Positions 42,320-53,121 of a DNA stretch of 64,000 nucleotides are shown one piece after another; the first letter of the stretch is position 1, and each line of letters begins with the position of its first letter. Origin of the DNA: Pseudomonas frederiksbergensis (GTDB taxonomy: Bacteria > Pseudomonadota > Gammaproteobacteria > Pseudomonadales > Pseudomonadaceae). The stretch covers positions 1 to 64,000 of the forward strand of contig NZ_MOBR01000015.1 in the NCBI RefSeq assembly GCF_003732705.1, written 5' to 3'. The notes under the pieces were generated by a model that saw only the letters and a list, made by a program, of their open reading frames with translations, had not been told where the DNA came from and made no database searches. The translations under genes were made by a program, and so were the position numbers.

Positions 42320-44394
42320 GCGATGCGCAACTGGAAATACTGGCCAGCCGTGCTGGCCTGGCAGTCGACTGGATCGACGCCAACGGACGCCCACAGAAAG
42401 TCGCTCCGGCCGTGTTGCGCGCGGTGCTGATCGGGCTCGGCCACCCGGCCAGCACGACTCAGGAAATCGACGCCAGCCTGCTGCAATTGCAGCAAGTGCA
42501 ACAGACCCGCCACCTGCCGCCGCTGATCACCGCGGACGTCGGCAAAGGCCTCGACCTGGCGCGCTATTTCGAACCTGAAACGCCGTGCGAGGTGCATCTT
42601 GAAGACGGCTCGCGCCTGCACCTGAAACTCGATGCCGAGGCGATCCTGCCGGGCCTGATTCCGGTCGGCTATCAACACGTCAGCATCGACGGCCAATCCT
42701 TCACGCTGGCCGTAGCCCCCGAGCGCTGCTACAGCGTCGGCGATGCCGTGGACAGCCCGATCCCGCGCACCTGGGGTTTGAGCGTGCAGTTGTATTCCCT
42801 GCGGCGTCCCGGCGACGGCGGCTTCGGTGATACCCAAGCCCTGGAAGACCTGGCCCGCGTGGCCGGTGAACGGGGTGCCGAGGCGCTGGCGATCAGCCCG
42901 ATGCACGCGATGTTCAGCAGCGATACCCATCGCTACAGCCCGTATTCGCCGTCCAGCCGCTTGTTCCTCAACAGCCTCTACGCCGCGCCGGGGGCGATCC
43001 TTGGCGAGCGCGCCTTGCGTGATGCGATTGACGCCACCGGGCTGGCCGAGCAACTGCAAGCACTTGAAGCCCTGCCGCTGATCAATTGGCCGGTAGCCGC
43101 CGAAGCCAAACATCGGTTGTTGCAGGCGCTCTACGAAGGTTTTGTCCAGGGTGAACATCCCTTGCATGAAGACTTCAGCAGCTTCCGCCATGCCGGTGGT
43201 GAAGCGCTGGAAAACCATTGTCGCTTCGAAGCCATCCAGGAAGCCCGGGCCGCCCGTGGTGAAGACCTGGACTGGCGCCACTGGCCGGAACGATGGCAAG
43301 ACCCGCGCAGCGCCGCCCTGGCCGACTTCGCCGAAGAAAACGCCGGGCGCATCGGCTTCTTCGCCTTCTGCCAATGGTTAATCGACCGCTGCCTGGCGCG
43401 AGCGCAAACCGCAGCCCTCGGCGCCGGCATGGGCATCGGTCTGGTGGCAGATCTGGCCGTCGGCGCCGATGGCGGTGGCAGTCAGGCCTGGAGCCGCCAG
43501 GACGAATTGCTCGCGTCCCTGACCGTCGGTGCGCCGCCGGACATCCTCAACCGTTCCGGCCAGGGCTGGGGGATTTCTGCGTTTTCCCCGGAAGGTCTGG
43601 TGCGCAATGGTTTCCGGGCGTTCATTGAAATGCTGCGGGCCAACTTCGCCCATGCCGGTGGCTTGCGCATCGACCACGTGATGGGCCTGCAACGGCTGTG
43701 GGTGATCCCCAATGACGCGCCTCCCGCCGACGGCGCTTATCTGTATTACCCGGTGGACGACATGCTGCGTTTGCTGGCCCTCGAATCCCATCGGCATCAG
43801 GCCATCGTCCTTGGCGAAGACCTGGGCACCGTGGCCGACGGCCTGCGGGAAAAACTCATCGCCCGTTCGATTCTTGGCATGCGCGTGCTGTTGTTTGAAC
43901 AGGACAACAGCCACTTCAAGTCGATCCTCGATTGGCCGGACAACGCCCTGGCGACCACCAGCACCCATGACCTGCCCACGCTCAATGGCTGGTGGCATGG
44001 CCACGACATCGACTGGACTGCCCGCCTCGGCCTGGTGGATGCCAGTGGCGAGATCGAGTGGCGCCATCACCGCGAACGGGAGCGCGAAGGCCTGCGCCGG
44101 GTGTTAAGCGAGGACCCGCAAAACTTCCGCGAAGAGTCCCACGAAACCGATCAAGTGCTCGACGCCGCGATCCGTTTCCTGGGCCATACCCGTGCGCCGC
44201 TGGTGCTGTTGCCGATGGAAGATGCCCTGGGCATCGAACAGCAAGCCAACCTGCCCGGCACCATCGACACGCACCCCAACTGGTCACGGCGCCTGCCCGG
44301 TGCCAGTGAAACCTTGCTCGATGACCCGGACGCCGCCCGACGCCTTGAACTGCTCGCCTGCGCGCGACTCCAGGCGGCCGAGCGTGACCAATGA
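42316..44394 (+). CDS. malQ: 4-alpha-glucanotransferase MalQ
   Basis: A 692-residue GH77 amylomaltase that shuffles maltooligosaccharides, supplying longer chains for TreY or GlgP/GlgA. Signatures are LRIDHVMGLQRLW with the nucleophile Asp, VLGEDLGTVADGL with the general acid Glu, and TSTHDLPTLNGWW. The N-terminal 130 residues are the extra domain of proteobacterial MalQ. ATGA overlaps couple it to treZ and treY on both sides. Confidence 0.94.
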   Translation: MSDAQLEILASRAGLAVDWIDANGRPQKVAPAVLRAVLIGLGHPASTTQEIDASLLQLQQVQQTRHLPPLITADVGKGLDLARYFEPETPCEVHLEDGSRLHLKLDAEAILPGLIPVGYQHVSIDGQSFTLAVAPERCYSVGDAVDSPIPRTWGLSVQLYSLRRPGDGGFGDTQALEDLARVAGERGAEALAISPMHAMFSSDTHRYSPYSPSSRLFLNSLYAAPGAILGERALRDAIDATGLAEQLQALEALPLINWPVAAEAKHRLLQALYEGFVQGEHPLHEDFSSFRHAGGEALENHCRFEAIQEARAARGEDLDWRHWPERWQDPRSAALADFAEENAGRIGFFAFCQWLIDRCLARAQTAALGAGMGIGLVADLAVGADGGGSQAWSRQDELLASLTVGAPPDILNRSGQGWGISAFSPEGLVRNGFRAFIEMLRANFAHAGGLRIDHVMGLQRLWVIPNDAPPADGAYLYYPVDDMLRLLALESHRHQAIVLGEDLGTVADGLREKLIARSILGMRVLLFEQDNSHFKSILDWPDNALATTSTHDLPTLNGWWHGHDIDWTARLGLVDASGEIEWRHHREREREGLRRVLSEDPQNFREESHETDQVLDAAIRFLGHTRAPLVLLPMEDALGIEQQANLPGTIDTHPNWSRRLPGASETLLDDPDAARRLELLACARLQAAERDQ

Positions 44395-47186
44395 ACCAGA
44401 CGCTCATCCAACCGCTGCGGGCGACCCTGCGGCTGCAGTTCCATAAAGGCTTCACCCTCGACGATGCCGTGCCGCTGGTGCCGTACTTCGCCAGTCTGGG
44501 CATCAGCCATGTCTATGCCTCGCCGCTGCTGAGCGCCCGCGCCGGTTCGATGCACGGCTACGACGTGGTGGACCCGACCACGGTCAACCCGGAGCTCGGT
44601 GGTGAGGCCGCGTTGCGGCGCTTGGTGGATGCCCTGCGCCAGCAAAAGATGGGGCTGATCCTCGACATCGTCTCCAACCACATGGCCGTCGGTGGTAGCG
44701 ACAATCCGTGGTGGCTGGACTTGCTGGAATGGGGTCGCCTGAGTCCTTACGGCGAGTTTTTCGACATCCAGTGGCACTCCCCCGACCCGTTGATGGAAGG
44801 CCAGTTGCTGCTGCCGTTTTTGGGCAGCGACTACGGCGTCGCCTTACAGGACGGCACCCTGCCCTTGCGCTTCGACGCCGAGCACGGCGCGTTTTACGTC
44901 GAGCACTACGACCATCACTTTCCGATTTGCCCGACCGGCTACGGCGAACTGCTCAAGCCCAACGAGCAGTTGAATGCCGAACAAACCGAACAACTGAAAT
45001 TCCTCAGCGATCGTTTTGCGGCCCTGAGCTACCAGACCGACGCCCACAGCCTGGCGATTCTCCTTCAAGAGGAATTGCGCGAGTTGGCAGGCGACCCGGC
45101 CATCCTGCACGCCATCCAACAGCACATCAGCACGTATGACTCGCTGACAACAGAAGGCTTTCAAAACCTGCACAACCTGCTGGAGCGCCAGAGTTATCGC
45201 CTGGCCAGTTGGCGCACGGCGGCGGACGACATCAACTGGCGGCGCTTCTTCGATGTCAACGAACTCGGCGGCCTACGGGTCGAGCGTCCGGCGGTGTTCG
45301 AAGAAACCCACGCGAAAATCTTCGAACTGATCGCCGAGGGTTTGGTGGATGGTTTACGCATCGACCATATCGACGGCCTCGCCGACCCACGGGGTTACTG
45401 CCGCAAACTGCGGCGTCGGGTCGATAGCCTGTCACCCCAGCGACATCTGCCGATCTACGTCGAGAAGATCCTCGGCGAAGGTGAAACCCTGCACCGGGAC
45501 TGGTCGGTGGATGGCACCACCGGTTATGAATTCATGAACCAGTTGTCGTTGCTGCAACACGATCCGGCAGGCGCCGAGACCTTGGGCGAATTGTGGAACC
45601 GCCACAGTGAACGCCCCGCCGGGTTCATCCAGGAAGCGCAATTGGCGCGGCAGCAAATCCTCAACGGTTCGCTGGCCGGGGACTTTGAAAGTGTCGCCCA
45701 GGCCTTGTTGCAAGTGGCCCGGGATGACCTGATGACCCGCGACCTGACCCTCGGCGCGATCCGCCGGGCGTTGCAGGAATTGATCGTGCACTTCCCGGTG
45801 TACCGCACCTACATCAGCCCCTGTGGTCGCTCGAAGGAAGACGATGTGTTTTTCCAACAGGCCATGGACGGCGCACGGCAGACCTTGGGCGAGGCCGATT
45901 GGCCGGTGCTCGATTGCCTGGCCGGCTGGCTCGGCGGCGAGCCTTGGCGCAAACGTCCGGTGGGTCGCCAGCGCAAGATCCTCAAGCACGCCTGTGTGCG
46001 CTTTCAGCAACTGACCTCTCCCGCTGCGGCCAAAGCCGTGGAAGACACCGCGTTCTATCGCTCGGCGGTATTGCTGTCGCGCAATGACGTGGGCTTCAGC
46101 ACCGAACAGTTCAGTGCACCGGTCAGCGATTTCCATGACGCCTGCCTGCAACGCTTCGAAGCTTTCCCGAACAACCTGCTGGCCACCGCGACCCACGACC
46201 ACAAGCGCGGCGAAGACACCCGGGCGCGGCTCGCGGTACTGAGCGAACGCAGCGACTGGTACGCCGAACAGGTCGAACACTGGCGCAACCTGGCGCGGGA
46301 ACTGCGCAGCGACGACAGCGCACCCTCGGCTGGTGACGAGTTGATTCTCTATCAAGCGCTCCTCGGCAGTTGGCCATTGGAACTGCGCAGCGATGATCAA
46401 GCGGCGCTGGCGGACTACGCCAAACGCCTGTGGCAGTGGCAGCAAAAAGCCCTGCGCGAAGCCAAGTTGCAAAGCAGCTGGAGCGCACCGAACGACGCTT
46501 ACGAACAGGCCACCGAAGCCTTTCTCAATCGCTTGCTGCTGAGCCCCGAAGGTCTGCCTTTGCGTTCAGCGCTGGGCGAAGCAGCGCAGTCGATTGCCAC
46601 GCCCGGCGCGTTGAATGGTTTGGCGCAAACCTTGCTGCGCATGACTGTGCCGGGGGTGCCGGACCTCTATCAGGGCAACGACTTCTGGGACTTTACCCTG
46701 GTCGATCCGGACAACCGCCGGCCGGTGGATTACGCCAGCCGACAACAGGCGTTGCAGACGCCACTTGAGTTGTCCGGGCTGTTGGCGAACTGGCGTGACG
46801 GGCGCATCAAGCAACGCCTGATCGCCACGACGTTGAACCGTCGGGCCGACCACGCCGAGCTGTTTCGTCAAGGGGCCTATGATGCCCTTGAAGTGGTCGG
46901 CAGCGAGGCGCATCGAGTGCTGGCGTTTACGCGCTCGCTGGAAGGCAAACGCGCCATCGTGATCGTACCGATACGCTGTGCCGGGCTGCTGGAAAACAGT
47001 GCCACGCCTCAGGTGGACGCGCTGCGATGGGGCGATACGCGGGTGAAATTACCGTTCGCCGCCCCAAACCAGAACCTGAAGGGACTTTTTTCAAACGCAG
47101 CAGTCACAAAAAACATGGAGCTGGAAATCAGCGCCGCGCTGGGGGACTTCCCGGTCAATCTCTTTATCCAAACTATCGACACTTGA
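44391..47186 (+). CDS. treY: Maltooligosyl trehalose synthase TreY
   Basis: A 931-residue GH13 isomerase that turns the reducing-end alpha-1,4 bond of maltooligosaccharides into an alpha,alpha-1,1 (trehalose) bond. GH13 regions appear as LILDIVSNHMAVGG, GLRIDHIDGLADPRGY, IYVEKILGEGE and TATHDHKRGEDTRARL. It is longer than many TreY proteins (about 700-770 residues), mainly through insertions in the middle. It overlaps malQ by four bases and is followed after 21 bases by the DUF2934 gene. With TreZ it makes trehalose from alpha-glucan. Confidence 0.95.
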   Translation: MNQTLIQPLRATLRLQFHKGFTLDDAVPLVPYFASLGISHVYASPLLSARAGSMHGYDVVDPTTVNPELGGEAALRRLVDALRQQKMGLILDIVSNHMAVGGSDNPWWLDLLEWGRLSPYGEFFDIQWHSPDPLMEGQLLLPFLGSDYGVALQDGTLPLRFDAEHGAFYVEHYDHHFPICPTGYGELLKPNEQLNAEQTEQLKFLSDRFAALSYQTDAHSLAILLQEELRELAGDPAILHAIQQHISTYDSLTTEGFQNLHNLLERQSYRLASWRTAADDINWRRFFDVNELGGLRVERPAVFEETHAKIFELIAEGLVDGLRIDHIDGLADPRGYCRKLRRRVDSLSPQRHLPIYVEKILGEGETLHRDWSVDGTTGYEFMNQLSLLQHDPAGAETLGELWNRHSERPAGFIQEAQLARQQILNGSLAGDFESVAQALLQVARDDLMTRDLTLGAIRRALQELIVHFPVYRTYISPCGRSKEDDVFFQQAMDGARQTLGEADWPVLDCLAGWLGGEPWRKRPVGRQRKILKHACVRFQQLTSPAAAKAVEDTAFYRSAVLLSRNDVGFSTEQFSAPVSDFHDACLQRFEAFPNNLLATATHDHKRGEDTRARLAVLSERSDWYAEQVEHWRNLARELRSDDSAPSAGDELILYQALLGSWPLELRSDDQAALADYAKRLWQWQQKALREAKLQSSWSAPNDAYEQATEAFLNRLLLSPEGLPLRSALGEAAQSIATPGALNGLAQTLLRMTVPGVPDLYQGNDFWDFTLVDPDNRRPVDYASRQQALQTPLELSGLLANWRDGRIKQRLIATTLNRRADHAELFRQGAYDALEVVGSEAHRVLAFTRSLEGKRAIVIVPIRCAGLLENSATPQVDALRWGDTRVKLPFAAPNQNLKGLFSNAAVTKNMELEISAALGDFPVNLFIQTIDT

Positions 47187-47207
47187 GTTCAGTTCAGGAG
47201 CATTGCG

Positions 47208-47549
47208 ATGAGTACCGAAGATAAACGCGTTCGCGAATTTGCCTATCAAATCTGGGAGTCGGAAGGGAAACCCGAAGGCCAGGACGCCCGCCACTGGGAG
47301 ATGGCGCGCAAGCTGGCCGAAGCTGAAGCCCTGGCGCCCAAGAAATCGCCCAAGGCTGCCGGCAGCAAGACACCTGCCGCCAAACCAGCCGCCGCCAAAG
47401 CCGGCGGCAAACTCAACGGTCAAGCCGATGCCAAGGCCCCGGCGGCAAAAGCCAAAGCCAAACCTGCTGCGGCGGCCAAAGTAACCCCGCCGGGTGAAAA
47501 AGCCGCCGAGAAAAAACCTCGCGCCGCGAAAAAGCCACCGACGGTTTGA
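47208..47549 (+). CDS. DUF2934 protein with Lys/Ala/Pro-rich tail
   Basis: A 113-residue protein. Residues 1-40 are a DUF2934 domain (RVREFAYQIWESEGKPEGQDARHWEMA), and the rest is a low-complexity tail of Lys, Ala and Pro resembling histone-H1-like or AlgP-type tails. The equivalent gene (PA2161) sits at the same place in P. aeruginosa. Its role in glucan metabolism is unknown; the basic tail could bind nucleic acid or polyanions. AGGAG precedes the ATG. Confidence 0.85.
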   Translation: MSTEDKRVREFAYQIWESEGKPEGQDARHWEMARKLAEAEALAPKKSPKAAGSKTPAAKPAAAKAGGKLNGQADAKAPAAKAKAKPAAAAKVTPPGEKAAEKKPRAAKKPPTV

Positions 47550-47638
47550 CGCTTCACGCCTTGTCCTGATTGATCTCGTGGCGAGTTCGCTCGCCATTGT
47601 GGGCGCACTCGCCCGGAATAAATGAAACACCGCAATCC

Positions 47639-47730
47639 CTGTGGGAGCGAGCCTGCTCGCGAAAAGGGAGTATCAGGCGACATCGATATTGACTGATACA
47701 CCGCTTTCGCGAGCAGGCTCGCTCCCACAG
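47639..47730. repeat. GTGGGAGC-type REPIN between the DUF2934 gene and glgX
   Basis: CTGTGGGAGCGAGCCTGCTC and its inverted copy flank a centre of about 50 bases. It lies inside an otherwise compact operon, so it may separate expression of glgX from the upstream genes. Confidence 0.85.
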
Positions 47731-47785
47731 AGGTCGTCCACACTGACTGACAGACATCACCCGCACCCCATTTGCAGGAGCATCT

Positions 47786-49945
<2,160 letters not shown>

Positions 49946-49946
49946 A

Positions 49947-50936
49947 ATGGACCTTCAGACGTTTCTGCAACAGCAGCCCACCGACTACGCCGACACCCAA
50001 GCGTTAGGTCGGTGCCTGCGGGCGCTGGTGGAGGCTGGCCTGGATCAGTTGCCGCTGCCCGGCAGTGGCCGGACGCTGGAACGCTTTCAGCGCTTGGCCG
50101 AGGTCGGTGGCCACGACCTCGGGTTGTGCAAATTGTATGAAGGCCATACCGACGCGCTGGCCATCATCCAGCAACTCGGCGGCTCGCCAACGCCTGCCAG
50201 CACCTGGGGCATGTGGGCCGCCGAGCCGCCGCAAGCCAAGGTTCGGCTCAGCCCTTCGGGGCACATGGTGTTGCTCAATGGGCGCAAGGCCTGGTGCTCG
50301 GGCGCGGCGGTCCTCAGCCATGCGTTGCTCACGGCCTGGGATGAGCAGGACCGCCAGCAATTGGTGGCGGTGGCGCTGGACCAGCCGGGGGTGAACATCA
50401 CCGCTGATGGCTGGCACGCGGTGGGCATGGGCGCCACCGGCAGCGTCGAAGTGCTGTTCGAAGGGGCCGAAGCCCAAGCCATCGGCAACCCCGGCGACTA
50501 TTTGCAGCGGCCCGGTTTCTGGCAGGGCGGAATCGGGATTGCCGCGTGCTGGTATGGCGCGGCGCAGAGCATTGCCGAGCGCTTGCGCCGGCACTGCGCG
50601 CAACGGCCGGAACCCCATGCCCTGGCGCATCTCGGCGCGGTCGACCGTGCATTGCACGCGGCGGCCGAAGTGCTGCGGGTCAGTGCCTTGACCATCGACA
50701 CTACACCGCTGGACGACGCCGAGCTGCTGGCCCGGCGCGCCCGAGCCGTGGTCGAACACAGCGCTGAACAGGTGATCCAGCACGTCGGCCATGCCCTCGG
50801 TGCCGGCCCTTATTGCAAGGATCGACAGTTCGCCCGGTTGATCGCTGACTTACCGGTGTTCCTGCGCCAAAGCCACGCCGAACGGGACCTCGCCGCCCTC
50901 GGCCAACAGGTGGTCAACGGGGCATGGACGCTATGA
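49947..50936 (+). CDS. Acyl-CoA dehydrogenase-like protein
   Basis: A 329-residue protein with the acyl-CoA dehydrogenase fold but shorter than typical members (380-400 residues). Recognisable blocks are LSGHMVLLNGRKAWCSGA-like beta-domain sequence, VGMGATGSVEVLFEGAEA, and a C-terminal helical domain ending in HVGHALGAGPYCKDRQFARLIADLPVFLRQSHAERD. No typical catalytic Glu position could be confirmed. Three in-frame ATGs (49929, 49938, 49947) exist; the last is best spaced behind GAGGAAG and lies just after the glgX stop. It heads a unit with PIG-L, methyltransferase and glycosyltransferase genes; substrate unknown. Confidence 0.75.
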   Translation: MDLQTFLQQQPTDYADTQALGRCLRALVEAGLDQLPLPGSGRTLERFQRLAEVGGHDLGLCKLYEGHTDALAIIQQLGGSPTPASTWGMWAAEPPQAKVRLSPSGHMVLLNGRKAWCSGAAVLSHALLTAWDEQDRQQLVAVALDQPGVNITADGWHAVGMGATGSVEVLFEGAEAQAIGNPGDYLQRPGFWQGGIGIAACWYGAAQSIAERLRRHCAQRPEPHALAHLGAVDRALHAAAEVLRVSALTIDTTPLDDAELLARRARAVVEHSAEQVIQHVGHALGAGPYCKDRQFARLIADLPVFLRQSHAERDLAALGQQVVNGAWTL

Positions 50937-51691
50937 AAGCCAACCCCATCGTCGGCCAGGGCACGCCGCTGCACCTGTGGCAAACCTCCCGGCATCTGGC
51001 GCAATTGCCGGTGATCGACATTCTGGAACTGGTGCCCGAAGGCGCTCGCGCGGTGATCATCGCCCCGCACCCGGATGACGAAGTGCTCGGTTGCGGCGGC
51101 TTCCTGCAATTGCTCGCCGCCGCTGGCCGGTCCTTGCAGTTGATCTCGGTCACCGATGGCAGCGCCAGTCACCCCGGCTCCCGGCGCTGGCCCGTGGAGC
51201 GTTTGAGCGCGGTGCGACCTCAGGAGTCCGCCGAAGCCCTGCGCCGGCTCGGCCTGCCGCTACACAGCCTGAAATGGCTGCGCGGAGGCTTTGCCGACAG
51301 TCAGGTAGCGGCGCGGGAAGCCGAGTTGAGCGCGTTCATCGAACGTCACTTGCGCCCCGACGACGTGGTCTTCAGCACATGGCGCGAGGACGGCCATTGC
51401 GACCACGAAGCCGTGGGGCGGGCCAGTACCGACGCGGCCAAGCGGGTCGGCGCAACCCTGCATGAACTGCCGGTCTGGACCTGGCACTGGGCAACCCCGG
51501 AAGACAGTTTTGTACCGTGGCATCGCGCCCGGAAGATTCTGCTCGACCCGCATTTGGTCGCGCGCAAGCGCCACGCCATCCACGCCTTCGCCAGCCAGCT
51601 GGAAGGCGATCCGCAGGTCGGTCTGCCGCCGGTGCTCGCGCCCTATGTGCTGGAGCGATTGCTGCAACCCTTCGAAGTGGTGTTTCTATGA
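50933..51691 (+). CDS. PIG-L/LmbE-family deacetylase
   Basis: A 252-residue zinc-dependent de-N-acetylase. The family motif is intact, IIAPHPDDEVLGCGG, giving a zinc His, the general-base Asp and a zinc Asp; the third ligand is the His of DGHCDHEAVG. Family members remove acetyl groups from GlcNAc-containing lipids or thiol precursors. ATGA overlaps couple it to the acyl-CoA dehydrogenase-like and methyltransferase genes. Start at 50933 (MKANPIVGQG) is preferred to 50924 because of the overlap. A diverged paralogue lies 1.4 kb downstream. Confidence 0.88.
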   Translation: MKANPIVGQGTPLHLWQTSRHLAQLPVIDILELVPEGARAVIIAPHPDDEVLGCGGFLQLLAAAGRSLQLISVTDGSASHPGSRRWPVERLSAVRPQESAEALRRLGLPLHSLKWLRGGFADSQVAAREAELSAFIERHLRPDDVVFSTWREDGHCDHEAVGRASTDAAKRVGATLHELPVWTWHWATPEDSFVPWHRARKILLDPHLVARKRHAIHAFASQLEGDPQVGLPPVLAPYVLERLLQPFEVVFL

Positions 51692-52287
51692 GCGTCGAGG
51701 ATCGCTATTTCGACGGGTTGTTCTCAGGCAGCGATGACCCGTGGGCGTTTCGCCAACGCTGGTACGAACAACGCAAACGCGCGGTCACCCTCGCCGCCCT
51801 GCCCCGACCGCATTACCGCGCGATCTTCGAACCGGGCTGCGCCAACGGTGAGCTGAGCGCCGAACTGGCCGGCCGCTGCGACCGCTTGCTGTGTTGTGAC
51901 ACCGCGGCCGCCGCCGTCGCATTGGCCCGCACACGCTTGAGCCTGTTCGACCACGCCGAAGTCCGGCAAAGCCGTTTGCCCGCCGAGTGGCCCGAGGAAA
52001 AATTCGACCTGATTGTGATCAGCGAGATCGGTTACTACCTGGATGCCGACGACCTGAAACGCCTGATCGTCCAGGCGGAGCAGTCACTGACGGCCGACGG
52101 CCAACTGCTCGCCTGCCACTGGCGTCCGCCTATCGACGGCTGCCCGCTGAACGCCCGCCAGGTCCATGACTTGCTCCACGAACATTTGCACTTGCCGCGC
52201 CTGGTCTTGCATCAGGAAGCGGATTTCCTGTTGGAACTCTGGAGCCGAGAACCCCGCTCCGTGGCGTCTCTGGAGGGCTTGCGATGA
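51688..52287 (+). CDS. NodS-like SAM-dependent methyltransferase
   Basis: A 199-residue class I methyltransferase of the NodS-like family. The SAM motif I is IFEPGCANGELSAEL, with the acidic motif II region at LLCCDTAAAAV and post-I EKFDLIVISEIGYYL. The opening MSVEDRYFDGLFSGSDDPWAFRQRWYEQRKR is typical of the group. NodS itself N-methylates the deacetylated glucosamine of Nod factors; that parallel is suggestive since a deacetylase precedes this gene. It overlaps its neighbours by four bases on both sides. Confidence 0.87.
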   Translation: MSVEDRYFDGLFSGSDDPWAFRQRWYEQRKRAVTLAALPRPHYRAIFEPGCANGELSAELAGRCDRLLCCDTAAAAVALARTRLSLFDHAEVRQSRLPAEWPEEKFDLIVISEIGYYLDADDLKRLIVQAEQSLTADGQLLACHWRPPIDGCPLNARQVHDLLHEHLHLPRLVLHQEADFLLELWSREPRSVASLEGLR

Positions 52288-52943
52288 TTGGAATCCTGAT
52301 CCCGGCGCATAACGAAGAAGACCTGCTCGAACCGTGCATCCGCGCGGCCCTGCGGGCCGGGTGCCATGCACAGCTGGAGGGTGAACCGGTGCTGGTGCTG
52401 GTGGTGCTCGACAGTTGCACGGACCGCTCGGCACAGATCGTCGCGCAATACCCGGTGCACAGCCTCGCGATCAACGCCCGAAATGTCGGGGAAGCCCGGG
52501 CTGCCGGGGCGCGCTATCTGCTGGAACAGGGGGCACGCTGGATTTCCTGCTCGGATGCCGACAGCCTGGTGTCGAAGGATTGGCTGGTGGCACAGCTGGC
52601 CCTCGGCGCCGACGCGGTGTGCGGTACGGTGACGGTCGATCAGTGGACCGCCGATTTCGACGAGTCAGCACAGATTCGCTATCGCCAGCATTACCAGGCC
52701 CGGGACGGTCACCGGCATATTCACGGTGCCAACCTGGGCATCAGCGCCGAGGCGTATCAGCGCGCTGGCGGGTTCGAACCGCTGGCCTGCGATGAAGATG
52801 TGCAACTGGTGCGGCAGCTCGAACGCTGTGGCGCGAATATCGCCTGGAGCCATCAGCCGCAAGTGCTGACCAGTGCGCGTCTGGACAGTCGGGCACGGGG
52901 TGGTTTCGGGGATTTTTTACGGAATCTAGTACAGATGGACTAA
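52284..52943 (+). CDS. Family 2 glycosyltransferase
   Basis: A 219-residue GT-A fold family 2 glycosyltransferase, short and without membrane segments. The nucleotide-binding start IGILIPAHNEEDLLEPCIRAAL, the DxD-type CSDADSLV metal motif, the HIHGANLGISAEAYQRAGGF acceptor region and a CDEDVQLVRQLE motif are all present. It overlaps the methyltransferase gene by four bases and ends the four-gene unit. Donor and acceptor sugars are unknown. Confidence 0.88.
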   Translation: MIGILIPAHNEEDLLEPCIRAALRAGCHAQLEGEPVLVLVVLDSCTDRSAQIVAQYPVHSLAINARNVGEARAAGARYLLEQGARWISCSDADSLVSKDWLVAQLALGADAVCGTVTVDQWTADFDESAQIRYRQHYQARDGHRHIHGANLGISAEAYQRAGGFEPLACDEDVQLVRQLERCGANIAWSHQPQVLTSARLDSRARGGFGDFLRNLVQMD

Positions 52944-53121
52944 AAAAAACCGTATCAGATTGCGTAGTCACGCGACGAATGCACTTGTATGAGCAATACT
53001 CTGCTGGCCGCAATCCAGGGTTCGGAGCGCGGCACATTGCTATCAACCAGCCTTCACGGGTCGGCCAGGCTTGAACATTCAAGTGGCATGACTGAGGGCG
53101 AGACAGAACAAGGACGTAGCC

